A program made the position numbers and the translations under genes. The notes under the pieces were generated by a model. It did not search any database. It was not told the origin of the DNA and saw only the letters and a list, made by a program, of their open reading frames with translations. Source: Pseudomonas sp. 8AS (lineage in GTDB: Bacteria; Pseudomonadota; Gammaproteobacteria; Pseudomonadales; Pseudomonadaceae). Taken from it: a stretch of DNA of 64,000 nt. The DNA is taken from contig NZ_LR733406.1 of the NCBI RefSeq assembly GCF_902506505.1, positions 4,090,693 to 4,154,692 of the forward strand, in the 5' to 3' direction. Shown here piece after piece: positions 1-8,895 of the stretch (positions are counted from its first letter, which is position 1; each line of letters starts with the position of its first letter).

Positions 1-466
1 CACGCAGCACGCGCAGCCACGGGCTGCCATCGGCCGGGTTCTGCAGCACGCAGACGATGCCGCTGGCCGGGCATTCGTAGCGGATGTAGGGGTCGAGACC
101 GAACACCGACAGGCGCTGGTTGCTCACGGTCAGGCCGGCGCCCTTCTCCGCCCGCAACTCCTGGCGCACCAGCAGTTCGCCCGGCGCGGAAACGCTCAGC
201 TGATAGCGCAGGTCGCTGCGCTGCGCCTGGCCCACCTGGTAGGCGGCACGCAGGGCATAGGTGTCGAGCAGAGCGTTGCTGTGGGCCAGCAGCGCCTTGC
301 GCTCGTCACTGGTCAGGTACAGGCGCTTGAGCTCGCTCAGGTAACGTCCCTGCTCGTCGCCACCCAGCTGAGCCTCGGCCGCCGTCACCGCCGTGGAAGT
401 GGCGGCGCCACCCAGGCTCAGCAACAGCAATAACCCGCTCAGTCTTCTTGTCAGTCCCAGCCGCAT
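1..466 (-). CDS. Exported protein of unknown function (3' end cut by window edge)
   Basis: An open frame runs from an ATG at 466 down to position 1 with no stop, giving 155 visible residues. The first ~29 residues form a Sec signal peptide: basic MRLGLTRR, then a leucine-rich core, then an Ala-rich stretch ending TAAEA. The rest is soluble, with two Cys residues about 8 apart near the visible end. I do not recognise the family. It is divergent from the GGDEF/EAL gene, the two starts being about 25 bp apart, so the two promoters must be packed together or lie inside the genes. Confidence 0.7.
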   Translation of the reverse strand, partial: MRLGLTRRLSGLLLLLSLGGAATSTAVTAAEAQLGGDEQGRYLSELKRLYLTSDERKALLAHSNALLDTYALRAAYQVGQAQRSDLRYQLSVSAPGELLVRQELRAEKGAGLTVSNQRLSVFGLDPYIRYECPASGIVCVLQNPADGSPWLRVLR

Positions 467-491
467 AATGCACCCTTGCCGAACTTGATTG

Positions 492-3242
492 ATGACACAG
501 GCTCCTGGCCTGAACCCCGGCAGCATACTGGAAGCCAACCGCTTGATGAAAAGCCATCCCGATGCTGCCAGCCGTAAGGCAGCCGAGGTTGTGACGCAGT
601 TGCCAGTGCCCTCGCGGCTCGGCATGCTGCGCTTCGAGCGCTTGAACGAACCGAGCTGGACCCTGCTCTACCTCGACCCGGCCTGCGAACGCCAGCTCGG
701 CGTGGCCGCCAGCGAGCTGTGCAGCCTGCTCGACTCGCCCTTCGCCAGCCTGATGGAGCCGCAGGCGCGCTACCACCTGCACGACCAGATCCAGCAGCAA
801 CTGGCCAGCCTGCCGCACTACTCGGTGCACTACAGCCTGCACACGCCGCACGGCCCACTCAACCTGCTGGAAATCGGCGAGCTGTTCCAGCAGCACAACC
901 ATGCACTGCTGCGCGGCTACCTGATGGTCACCGCCGAGGCCGGCGCGCCGCACGCAGAGCGCCAGGCCCAGCTGGAGGCGCAGAACAGCCGCCTGCAAAG
1001 CTCCCTGGAGCTCTACCAGCGCTCCCAGGAAGACCACCTGCAACACCTGATGCGCTCGCGTGCCCAGCAGAGCCTGATCGTGCGCCTGGCGCGGCATCGC
1101 TACAACGCGCTGGCGCCGCTCAAGGAAGCCGCCGAGCTGATCACCCAGGCCGCCTGCGAAACCTATGAAGTGGCCCGCGCCAGCATCTGGCAGCTGCGCG
1201 GCAGCCTCCTGGAGCCGGTGGCCCTGTACCGCCGCGACCTCGGCCGCCACGAGCTGCCCGCCAGCATCGATGCCAGCCAGTTCCCCCACTACCTCGAAGC
1301 CCTGCACGGCGGCCGCGCCATCGACGCGCACAATGCCCTGCGCGACCCGCGCACCGCCGAACTGGCGCACAGCCACCTGCAGGCGCTGGACATCGGCGCC
1401 CTGCTCGACGCCAGCATCCGCCTGGGCGGCGAGGTGGTCGGCGTGCTGTGCCTGGAACACGTCGGCGCCACCCGGGAGTGGCAGGCCGACGAGATCGCCT
1501 TCGCCGGCGAGCTGGCCGATCAGTTCGCCCAGGTCATGAGCACCCAGCAGCGCCGCGATGCCACCAGCGCCCTGCACCTGTTCCAGCGCGCCGTCGAGCA
1601 GAGCGCCAGCGCCTTCCTGCTGGTCGACCGCGACGGCCGGGTGGAATACGTCAACCCCAGCTTCACCTCGATCACCCAGTACGGGGTCGACGAGGTCCAG
1701 GGCCGGCTCATCGCCGAACTGCCAGCGCTGGAGAACCTCGGCGACCTGCTGTTCGACGCCCAGTCCAGCCTGGCCGAGCGCAATAGCTGGCAGGGCGAAT
1801 TCCGCAGCCGGCGCAAGAACTTCGAGCCGTACTGGGGCCAGCTGTCGATCTCCAAGGTGTACAACGACGACGGTGAGCTGACCCACTACATCGGCATCTA
1901 CGAAGACATCACCCAGAGCAAGCTGGCCCAGCAGCGCATCGAGCGCCTGGCCTACAATGACAACCTCACCGGCCTGGGCAACCGCCCCTACTTCATCCGC
2001 GGCCTGGAGGAGCGCTTCGCGCGCGGCAACGGCCAGCCGTTCTGCCTGCTGCTGGTGGACATCGACAACTTCAAGCGGATCAACGACAGCCTCGGCCACC
2101 AGACCGGCGACAAGCTGCTGCTCAGCCTGGCCCGGCGCCTGCGCAACAGCCTGGCGCAGGACACCAGCCTGGCGCGCTTCGCCAGCAACGAATTCGCCGT
2201 GCTGCTCGATGGCGCCGACGAGCCGCAGGGCCTGCGCCTGGCCGCCGAACTGCTGCAGATCCTCGACAAACCGCTGTTCGTCGACAACCAGCTGATCAAC
2301 ATCACCGGCTCGCTCGGCCTGGCCTGCGCCCCCGGCCACGGCGACGATCCGCACAGCCTGATGAAGCACGCCGGCCTGGCCCTGCACAAGGCCAAGGCCA
2401 ACGGCAAGCACCAGGTGCAGGTGTTCACCGAGGCGCTGAACGCCGAGGCGCACTACAAGCTGTTCGTCGAGAACAACCTGCGCCGCGCCCTGACCCAGAA
2501 CGAGCTGGAGGTCTACTACCAGCCCAAGCTGTGCCTGAAGAGCGGCCAGCTCATCGGCCTGGAGGCCCTGCTGCGCTGGCAGCACCCGGAGAAGGGCATG
2601 ATCAGCCCCGACCAGTTCATCGGCGTGGCCGAGGAAACCGGCCTGATCATCCCCATCGGCAAGTGGGTGGCGCGCCAGGCCTGCCGCGCCAGCCTGGAGC
2701 TGGCAGCGCTCGGCATGGGCCAGATCCAGGTGGCGATCAACCTGTCGCCCAAGCAGTTCACCGACCCCGATCTGGTCGGCTCGATCGCCGCCATCCTCGA
2801 CGAGGAGCAGCTGCCGCCGCATCTGCTGGAGCTGGAGCTGACCGAGAGCCTGCTGCTCGAAGGCAGCGCCGACACCCGCGAGCAGATCGCCCGCCTCAAG
2901 GCCCTCGGCCTGACCCTGGCGATGGACGACTTCGGCACCGGCTACTCCTCGCTGAGCTACCTGAAGAAGTTCCCGATCGACGTGATCAAGATCGACCGCA
3001 GCTTCATCAAGGACATCCCGGACAACCAGGACGACATGGAAATCACCGCCGCGGTGATCGCCATGGCCCACAACCTGCGCCTCAAGGTGGTCGCCGAAGG
3101 CGTCGAGACCGCCGCCCAGCTGGCTTTCCTGCGCCGCCAGCACTGCGACGTCGGCCAGGGCTTCCTGTTCGACCGGCCGATCCCCGGCCGCGAGCTGATC
3201 GACAGCCTGCGCCGCTACCCCTGCCGCAGCGGCGCAGACTGA
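492..3242 (+). CDS. PAS-GAF-PAS-GGDEF(degenerate)-EAL cyclic-di-GMP phosphodiesterase
   Basis: A cytoplasmic c-di-GMP enzyme of about 916 residues without transmembrane segments. Counting from the ATG at 492: a PAS-like region at ~45-150, a short coiled coil at ~155-190, a GAF domain at ~200-350 and a second PAS at ~362-480. The GGDEF domain follows at ~485-650, but its signature reads ASNEF (564-568), so diguanylate cyclase activity is unlikely. The EAL domain at ~665-915 has an intact EALLRW (691-696), the DDFGTGYSSL loop and the KIDRSFI segment, so it should hydrolyse c-di-GMP. The degenerate GGDEF may serve as a GTP-sensing regulatory module, as in other tandem proteins. The start is uncertain: a TTG lies at 489 and another ATG at 546, with no strong ribosome site for any of them. 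Confidence 0.9.
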   Translation: MTQAPGLNPGSILEANRLMKSHPDAASRKAAEVVTQLPVPSRLGMLRFERLNEPSWTLLYLDPACERQLGVAASELCSLLDSPFASLMEPQARYHLHDQIQQQLASLPHYSVHYSLHTPHGPLNLLEIGELFQQHNHALLRGYLMVTAEAGAPHAERQAQLEAQNSRLQSSLELYQRSQEDHLQHLMRSRAQQSLIVRLARHRYNALAPLKEAAELITQAACETYEVARASIWQLRGSLLEPVALYRRDLGRHELPASIDASQFPHYLEALHGGRAIDAHNALRDPRTAELAHSHLQALDIGALLDASIRLGGEVVGVLCLEHVGATREWQADEIAFAGELADQFAQVMSTQQRRDATSALHLFQRAVEQSASAFLLVDRDGRVEYVNPSFTSITQYGVDEVQGRLIAELPALENLGDLLFDAQSSLAERNSWQGEFRSRRKNFEPYWGQLSISKVYNDDGELTHYIGIYEDITQSKLAQQRIERLAYNDNLTGLGNRPYFIRGLEERFARGNGQPFCLLLVDIDNFKRINDSLGHQTGDKLLLSLARRLRNSLAQDTSLARFASNEFAVLLDGADEPQGLRLAAELLQILDKPLFVDNQLINITGSLGLACAPGHGDDPHSLMKHAGLALHKAKANGKHQVQVFTEALNAEAHYKLFVENNLRRALTQNELEVYYQPKLCLKSGQLIGLEALLRWQHPEKGMISPDQFIGVAEETGLIIPIGKWVARQACRASLELAALGMGQIQVAINLSPKQFTDPDLVGSIAAILDEEQLPPHLLELELTESLLLEGSADTREQIARLKALGLTLAMDDFGTGYSSLSYLKKFPIDVIKIDRSFIKDIPDNQDDMEITAAVIAMAHNLRLKVVAEGVETAAQLAFLRRQHCDVGQGFLFDRPIPGRELIDSLRRYPCRSGAD

Positions 3243-3342
3243 GCCCTGCGCGGCAACCCTCGCCACGTCCATCCGCCAAGCGCGACAGGCCGCCGCCACA
3301 GGGTAGACTGTAGCCATCACCCGTTGCTCCGAGACTCCCGCC

Positions 3343-3990
3343 ATGGTCCTGCGCTCGCAAATCCTCGCCCACAAGCTCGAACTGCCGACGGCCGAACAGG
3401 CCCTGCCCGGTCGCGCCACGCCCATGCCGGTGCCGGCCCAGCACCATGTCAACGGCAACCCGCTCAAGCCGCCCTTCCCCGCCGGCCTGCAGCAGGCAGT
3501 GTTCGCCCTCGGCTGTTTCTGGGGCGCCGAGCGACGTTTCTGGCAGCAGCCCGGGGTGTGGAGCACGGCGGTGGGCTACGCCGGCGGCCATACGCCGAAC
3601 CCGAGCTATGAGGAAGTCTGCTCCGGCCTGACCGGGCACACCGAAGTGGTGCTGGTGGTGTTCGACCCGCGGCAGACCAGCTACGAGCAGCTGCTCAAGG
3701 TGTTCTGGGAGGCGCACAACCCGACCCAGGGCATGCGCCAGGGCAACGACATCGGCACCCAGTACCGCTCGGCCATCTACTGCAGCGACGCGGCCCAGCT
3801 GCAGGCCGCGCAGGTCAGCCAGGCGATGTTCCAGGGCCAGCTGGAAAAGGCCGGCTTCGGCCCGATCACCACCGAAATCGCCGCAGCGCCGCCCTTCTAC
3901 TATGCCGAGGGCTACCACCAGCAGTACCTGGCGAAGAACCCCGGCGGTTATTGCGGGCTGGGCGGCACGGGCGTGTGCCTGCCCGCCTGA
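3343..3990 (+). CDS. msrA: Peptide-methionine (S)-S-oxide reductase MsrA
   Basis: Repairs oxidised methionine (S-sulfoxide) in proteins using thioredoxin. At 215 residues it has the long N-terminal extension usual in Pseudomonas and enteric MsrA. The catalytic Cys lies in GCFWG (C58). The C-terminal resolving cysteines are in YCGLGGTGVC (C204 and C212), the three-cysteine arrangement. Other family blocks are visible, such as TAVGYAGG, HTEVV and the GNDIGTQYRS loop. It is a single gene between the phosphodiesterase and the chemotaxis-type protein. The ATG at 3343 is the natural start. Confidence 0.96.
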   Translation: MVLRSQILAHKLELPTAEQALPGRATPMPVPAQHHVNGNPLKPPFPAGLQQAVFALGCFWGAERRFWQQPGVWSTAVGYAGGHTPNPSYEEVCSGLTGHTEVVLVVFDPRQTSYEQLLKVFWEAHNPTQGMRQGNDIGTQYRSAIYCSDAAQLQAAQVSQAMFQGQLEKAGFGPITTEIAAAPPFYYAEGYHQQYLAKNPGGYCGLGGTGVCLPA

Positions 3991-4071
3991 GAAACGCTTA
4001 CACTCACGGGCAGTCCGCCCGCGCAGGGAGGGCCACTCATTCCAGCCAGGAGTCCGAGCCCACGGCCAGCC

Positions 4072-5127
4072 ATGCACAAGCCGCGCTTTTCCGATATCCA
4101 CGAGATCCCGCCCAAAGCCTTCAGCCCGAGCGCCCTGGCCCTGCAGATCGGCCCCTGGCTGCTGATCGGCGCGGCGCTCTGGGGTGGTCTGCCGCTGTGG
4201 ATCGCCCTGCCCTGTGGCGCCATCCTCAGCCTCGGCCTGCTACCGGCGCTGGCCACCGCGACCCACTGGCCGGCGCTGATGCAGCCGCGCCCGGCCATCT
4301 CCGCCCCACCCGACTGGCTGGCGCCGCTGGCCGCCGAGCTGGGCGCCCATAGCGCCGCGCAGGCGCAGCAGCTCGCACAGCTGCAGCACCAGCTGCACGC
4401 CCAGGCGGCCGCCCAGCAGCAGCCGTGGCGCACCCTGGCCGAGCAACTGGCCGGGCAGTGCACCCAGGCCGCGCAGGTGCTGGCACCCGTGCAGACGGCC
4501 GAGCGCGAGACGCGGGGCGATGCGCAGGCCAGCCACACCGCCCTCGCCACGCTGAGCGCCAGCCTGCAGCAAAGCCGCGAGCAGGCCGACGAGCTGGCCG
4601 GGCACATGCGCCGGATCAGCGGCCAGGCCGAGGCGATCCTGCGCGCCAGCGACGACATGGACTCGATTGCCAAGCAGACCAACCTGCTGGCCCTGAATGC
4701 CGCCATCGAGGCGGCGCGGGCCGGTGCCAGCGGGCGCGGCTTCGCCGTGGTCGCCGACGAGGTGCGCGCCCTATCCAGCCGCTCGGCCGACTTCTCCCAA
4801 GAGATCCGCCGTACGGTGGTCGGCATGCGCGACGACCTGCAGCGGGCCGACCAGCACGCCAGCAGCCTGGCCCAGGCCGACCATTCGACCGCCGAGAACG
4901 CCCGACAGCAGATCGCCGGGCACCTGACGGCGCAGGCCCGGCAATACGCCCAGGCCCTGGACGCCGTCGCCCAGCTGGAGGCCCTGCTGCAGGCCGCGGA
5001 AAACCAGGCCAACGCCATCCACCCGGCGCCACTGGACGCCGGCGCGGTGAGCGAGCTGCAGCAACACTGTCAGGCACTCGGGCAACTGGCCGGGCAGCTG
5101 CAACAACGGGCCACGGACGTCGGCTAG
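4072..5127 (+). CDS. Short methyl-accepting chemotaxis-type protein lacking a sensor domain
   Basis: This 351-residue protein has two adjacent hydrophobic segments (~25-64) with almost no loop between them. A cytoplasmic coiled coil follows, containing the conserved MCP hairpin tip (IAKQTNLLALNAAIEAARAG and GRGFAVVADEVRAL, residues 199-233). There is no periplasmic ligand-binding domain, no HAMP domain and no obvious C-terminal CheR pentapeptide. The cytoplasmic arms are much shorter than in a full receptor. It probably couples to CheA/CheW or a chemosensory-like array and senses membrane or internal state rather than an external ligand. The RBS is weak, so the exact start is inferred. Confidence 0.85.
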   Translation: MHKPRFSDIHEIPPKAFSPSALALQIGPWLLIGAALWGGLPLWIALPCGAILSLGLLPALATATHWPALMQPRPAISAPPDWLAPLAAELGAHSAAQAQQLAQLQHQLHAQAAAQQQPWRTLAEQLAGQCTQAAQVLAPVQTAERETRGDAQASHTALATLSASLQQSREQADELAGHMRRISGQAEAILRASDDMDSIAKQTNLLALNAAIEAARAGASGRGFAVVADEVRALSSRSADFSQEIRRTVVGMRDDLQRADQHASSLAQADHSTAENARQQIAGHLTAQARQYAQALDAVAQLEALLQAAENQANAIHPAPLDAGAVSELQQHCQALGQLAGQLQQRATDVG

Positions 5128-5205
5128 GCGCCGCTCAGGACTACGCGCCGGGCAGGCTCACGCCCGGGGCCTGCCCGGCCTGGCGCACCCGACCGGGCTT
5201 TGCGC

Positions 5206-6045
5206 CTACTTCTCTTCCACCAGCCAGTCCAGGCGCCAGTCGCCCTGGCTTTGCGCCAGCTTGCCGGCCAGCCAGGGCAGCAGCTGTTTCAGCTCCTCTT
5301 CCAGGCCCCAGGGCGGGTTGGCGATGGCCAGGCCGGAGCCGGCCAGGCGACTGGCGTCGTCGGGGGCATGCACGAACAGCTCGACGCGCAGCAGCTTGGG
5401 TGCGCTGGACTTGCCCAGCGCCTGATAGAAACGCTTGAGCTGGCGCTCGTCCTTGATCGGGTACCAGATGGCGACCACGGTCTGGCGCATGCGGCCGATG
5501 GCCTCGTCCAGCGCGGTCACGCAGCGCTCCAACTCGTCGGCCTGCTCGAACGGCGGGTCGATCAGCAGCAGGGCGCGCTTTTCCGCCACCGGCAGCAGGG
5601 CGCGCGGCACGTGCCAGCCCTCGCCCAGGTGCACGGCCACGCGGCGGTCGCCCTTCATGTTGTCCTTGAGCAGCTGGCCGTCCTGCGGGTGCTTCTCGTT
5701 GAGCAGCACGCGATCCTGCAGGCGCGTCAGCTGGCGGGCCAGCTCCGGCGAGCCGGGGTAGTAGCGCAGCTGATCGTCCGGGTTGAGTGCGTGCAGCACG
5801 CCGAAGTAGTCGGCGCACAGCTCGGGCAGGTCCGGCGCCTGCCACAGGCGGGCGATGCCCTCCAGCCATTCGCCGGTGCGGCTGGCCTGGTCGCCCTGGA
5901 GGTCGTAGAGGCCGACCCCGGCGTGACTGTCGATGCAGACGAACGGCGCCTCCTTGCGCGACAGCAGGGCGATCAGGCGGCTCAGGGTGATGTGCTTGAG
6001 CACGTCGGCGTGGTTGCCGGCGTGGAAGGCGTGACGGTAGTTCAT
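5206..6045 (-). CDS. rlmJ: 23S rRNA (adenine(2030)-N(6))-methyltransferase RlmJ
   Basis: Methylates N6 of A2030 of 23S rRNA using S-adenosylmethionine. The N-terminus MNYRHAFHAGNHADVLKH is the RlmJ signature. A SAM-binding region (FVCIDSHAGVGLYDL) and the amino-methyltransferase motif DPPFE (~163-167) are present. The length of 279 residues is normal for the family. A good RBS (GAGGAAA) lies 7 nt before the ATG at 6045. It is transcribed alone, convergent with the MCP-type gene and divergent from the acyl-CoA dehydrogenase gene. Confidence 0.96.
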   Translation of the reverse strand: MNYRHAFHAGNHADVLKHITLSRLIALLSRKEAPFVCIDSHAGVGLYDLQGDQASRTGEWLEGIARLWQAPDLPELCADYFGVLHALNPDDQLRYYPGSPELARQLTRLQDRVLLNEKHPQDGQLLKDNMKGDRRVAVHLGEGWHVPRALLPVAEKRALLLIDPPFEQADELERCVTALDEAIGRMRQTVVAIWYPIKDERQLKRFYQALGKSSAPKLLRVELFVHAPDDASRLAGSGLAIANPPWGLEEELKQLLPWLAGKLAQSQGDWRLDWLVEEK

Positions 6046-6188
6046 GGCAATTTCCTCGCGAGGCGCGGATTGTAGCTCGAAGGGACGACGCGGGCAGGTT
6101 CTGGCAAGCCATCAGGCGTATGAATCTTGCTAGGCGCTCTCTATTCACGGCCTTAGACTTCAAGAAGATCCCACCGGAGACGAGTTCC

Positions 6189-7991
6189 ATGTCCGAGACC
6201 CTGCTCAGTTCCCGCAACCTGGCCTTCGAACTCTACGAAGTGCTGGACGCCCAAGCCCTGACCCAGCGCGAGCGCTTCGCCGAGCACAACCGCGAAACCT
6301 TCGATGCGGCGATTGCCACCGCCCGCGGTATCGCCGAAGAGCTGTTCGCCCCGCACAACCGCAAGAACGACGAGCATGAGCCGCAGTATGTGGACGGCGC
6401 CGCCGTGCTGATCCCGGAAGTGGCGCCGGCCCTGCGTGCCTTCCACGAGGCCGGCTTCCTCAACGCCACCCGCGACTTCGACCACGGCGGCATGCAGCTG
6501 CCCAACCTGCTGTCGCAGGCCTGCTTCGCCCACTTTCAGGCGGCCAACATCGCCACCAGCTCCTACTCGATGCTGACCATGGGCGTGGCCAACCTGATCG
6601 AAGCCTTCGGCAGCGACGAGCAGAAGGCCCACTACCTGCAGCCGATCATCGACGGCCGCTTCTTCGGCACCATGGGCCTGACCGAGCCGCACGCCGGCTC
6701 CTCGCTGTCGGACATCCGCAGCAAGGCCGAGCCCCACGCCGACGGCAGCTACCGGATCAAGGGCAACAAGATCTTCATCTCCGGCGGCGACCAGCCGATC
6801 TCCGAGAACATCGTGCACATGGTGCTGGCCAAGCTGCCGGACGCGCCGCCCGGGGTGAAGGGCATCAGCCTGTTCCTGGTGCCCAAGTTCCTGGTCAACG
6901 CCGACGGCTCGCTGGGCGCGCGCAACGACGTGACCCTGGCCGGCCTGTTCCACAAGATGGGCTGGCGCGGCACCACCTCCACCGCGCTGAACTTCGGTGA
7001 CAACGGTGAGTGCGTCGGCTACCTGGTGGGCAAGCCGCACCACGGCCTGGCCTACATGTTCCAGATGATGAACGAGGCGCGCATCGGCGTCGGCATGGGC
7101 GCCATCATGCTCGGCTACGCCGGCTACCTGTACTCGCTGGACTACGCGCGCAACCGCCCGCAGGGGCGCCACGCCGACGGCAAGGACCCGAGCAGCCCGC
7201 AGATCTCCATCGTCGAGCATGCCGACGTGCGGCGCATGCTGCTGACCCAGAAGGCCTATGTGGAAGGCGCCTTCGACCTGGGCCTGTACGCCGCCCGCCT
7301 GTTCGACGACACCCAGACCCTGGAGACCGAGGAGCAGCGCAAGACCGCACTGGAACTGCTCGACCTGCTGACCCCGATCGTCAAATCCTGGCCGTCGGAG
7401 TTCTGCCTGAAGGCCAACGAGCTGGCGATCCAGATCCTCGGCGGCCACGGCTACACCCGCGAATACCCGGTGGAACAGTACTACCGCGACAACCGCCTCA
7501 ACCCGATCCACGAAGGCACCCACGGCATCCAGTCGCTCGACCTGCTCGGACGCAAGGTGTCGATGAATGGCGGTGCGGCGCTCAAGCAGCTGCTCAAGCT
7601 GATCCACGGCACCTGCCAGCGCGCCACCGAGCATGAATCGCTCAACGCCCTGCGCCAGCCGCTGGAGCAGCTGCTGGCACGCCTGCAAACGGTGACCCTG
7701 GCCCTGCTCGGCGACCTGATGGCCGGCAAGGTCAACCAGGGCCTGGCCAACTCGGCGCTGTACCTCAAGGTGTTCGGCCACACGGTGATCGGCTGGCGCT
7801 GGCTGGAGCAGGCGATTCGCGCCGAGGAAGGCCTGGCGCGCGGCAACGCGGCGGATGCCGACTTCTATCGGGGCAAGCTGCAGGCCGCGCGCTACTTCCT
7901 GACCTGGGAAGTGCCGGGCTGCCACCACGAGCTGGCCATCCTCGAAGCGCGCGACGACACCTGCCTGGGCATGCACGACGCCTGGTTCTAA
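6189..7991 (+). CDS. Acyl-CoA dehydrogenase (C-terminal-extended, ~600 aa class)
   Basis: FAD-dependent alpha,beta-dehydrogenation of an acyl-CoA. From the ATG at 6189 (GGAGA 8 nt upstream) the protein has 600 residues. An upstream in-frame ATG at 6120 lacks an RBS and was not used. Visible ACAD blocks include FGTMGLTEPHAGSSLSDI (flavin/substrate), KIFISGGD, the helical NEARIGVGMGAIMLGYAGYL region, and ILGGHGYTREYPVEQYYRDNRLNPIHEGT. The last contains the Glu region typical of the catalytic base in the long-chain/AidB-like subclass. The C-terminal ~160-residue extension places it with the DmdC/FadE-like 600-aa group common in Pseudomonas. Substrate chain length cannot be read from the sequence. 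Confidence 0.92.
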   Translation: MSETLLSSRNLAFELYEVLDAQALTQRERFAEHNRETFDAAIATARGIAEELFAPHNRKNDEHEPQYVDGAAVLIPEVAPALRAFHEAGFLNATRDFDHGGMQLPNLLSQACFAHFQAANIATSSYSMLTMGVANLIEAFGSDEQKAHYLQPIIDGRFFGTMGLTEPHAGSSLSDIRSKAEPHADGSYRIKGNKIFISGGDQPISENIVHMVLAKLPDAPPGVKGISLFLVPKFLVNADGSLGARNDVTLAGLFHKMGWRGTTSTALNFGDNGECVGYLVGKPHHGLAYMFQMMNEARIGVGMGAIMLGYAGYLYSLDYARNRPQGRHADGKDPSSPQISIVEHADVRRMLLTQKAYVEGAFDLGLYAARLFDDTQTLETEEQRKTALELLDLLTPIVKSWPSEFCLKANELAIQILGGHGYTREYPVEQYYRDNRLNPIHEGTHGIQSLDLLGRKVSMNGGAALKQLLKLIHGTCQRATEHESLNALRQPLEQLLARLQTVTLALLGDLMAGKVNQGLANSALYLKVFGHTVIGWRWLEQAIRAEEGLARGNAADADFYRGKLQAARYFLTWEVPGCHHELAILEARDDTCLGMHDAWF

Positions 7992-8007
7992 GCGCCAGTA
8001 CGAATCC

Positions 8008-8482
8008 CTAACCCTGAGCAAGGGCCAGCTGAGGGCCAAATGGCTGACCCGACTTCAATACGCCGTAAAGGATACGCAGCAGCTTGCGCATGGCTGCGCA
8101 GACGATTTGTTTGCCAGCCTTGCCGTGGGCTCTCAGGCGCTTCGCCAGGGCATTGATCGCTATGTTGTGGGTCATTAACCGCCGGCATGTAAAGACCGGC
8201 ACGGAGCCGAGCTGAGCCCGCACGGGAAATGCGCACCTGCCCTTTGTGTGTACCCGAATCCTGCAACTTGGGATTCAGTCCGGCAAAGGCGGTGATCGCC
8301 CGAGCTCTCTCGAAGTGCAGCGGATCACCCAGCTCCGCCAAAAGCAGGGCGGCCGTCCGTTCGCCAATACCGTCGATGCGGGTCAGCAGATCGCGCTTAC
8401 CTCGCAGGCCTGGATCATCATCGATAGATTTGCGGATGGCGTTCAGGGTCTCGGCAATCTGCTCTTCGACACGCTGAAGCAC
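8008..8482 (-). pseudogene. IS110-family transposase C-terminal remnant, frameshifted
   Basis: Reading on the minus strand from ~8482, the fragment encodes the C-terminal transposase_20 (helix-hairpin-helix) part of an IS110/IS1111-type transposase: LLTRIDGIGERTAALLLAEL, then FAGLNPKLQDSGTHKG and RISRAGSARLRAGLYMPA. The frame is lost near 8180. The adjacent frame then continues the homology with NALAKRLRAHGKAGKQI, AAMRKLLRILYGVLKSGQPF and a stop at 8008. The N-terminal DEDD catalytic half is absent. It therefore looks like a dead insertion-sequence remnant lying immediately behind the acyl-CoA dehydrogenase gene. Confidence 0.85.
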
Positions 8483-8895
8483 CGCGCACCTCCATCCCCC
8501 GCCCCACCAAGCCAGTCATCGATACTGGCGCAGGCCGGGAAACCGTCAGACGGCGTCAAGTGCTCCTGACATGCCTCGGTGATTTCTCGCGCAACCGTTA
8601 TCACAAACAGCGAAATCCACCAAACCATCCCCCCTATACTCGGCTCGCCACAAGAGCTGCCAAACCTTCCGGCGGAACGCTTCCCCCCTAGGCCTCCGCC
8701 ACGAAAGTTTGCCCTTGCCGGCACAAGGATCGTCTGCATGCAGCCAGCTGCCACCACCCCGGCAGTGCCCCCGGAGCGAGACGGGGCCGACGAGGGGCGA
8801 CGCCTTATCCGGGCGCGCTGCTCCCCAGCCACGCACCATCTAACCCGCAGGGAATACCCCTACTGCGGTACACAACAACAAGAGGAACCCCCTGG
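8483..8895. other. Intergenic region between IS110 remnant and symporter gene
   Basis: A stretch of 413 bp without a convincing gene. It ends in the RBS of the downstream symporter (AAGAGGAA, 8 nt before the ATG). A TATACT sequence near 8634-8639 could be a -10 element. I see no clear riboswitch. I looked specifically for glycine-riboswitch core sequences, because alanine/glycine symporters are sometimes so controlled, and did not find them. Confidence 0.5.

Noticed and set aside
306..3566. Very long minus-strand open frame (1086 codons) opposite the GGDEF/EAL gene
   Set aside because: Low-complexity Ala/Gly/Val/Gln-rich translation without any domain, antisense to a clear c-di-GMP protein; typical G+C-rich shadow frame.
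8579..8895. Glycine riboswitch before the alanine/glycine symporter
   Set aside because: Core conserved sequences of that riboswitch are not present.
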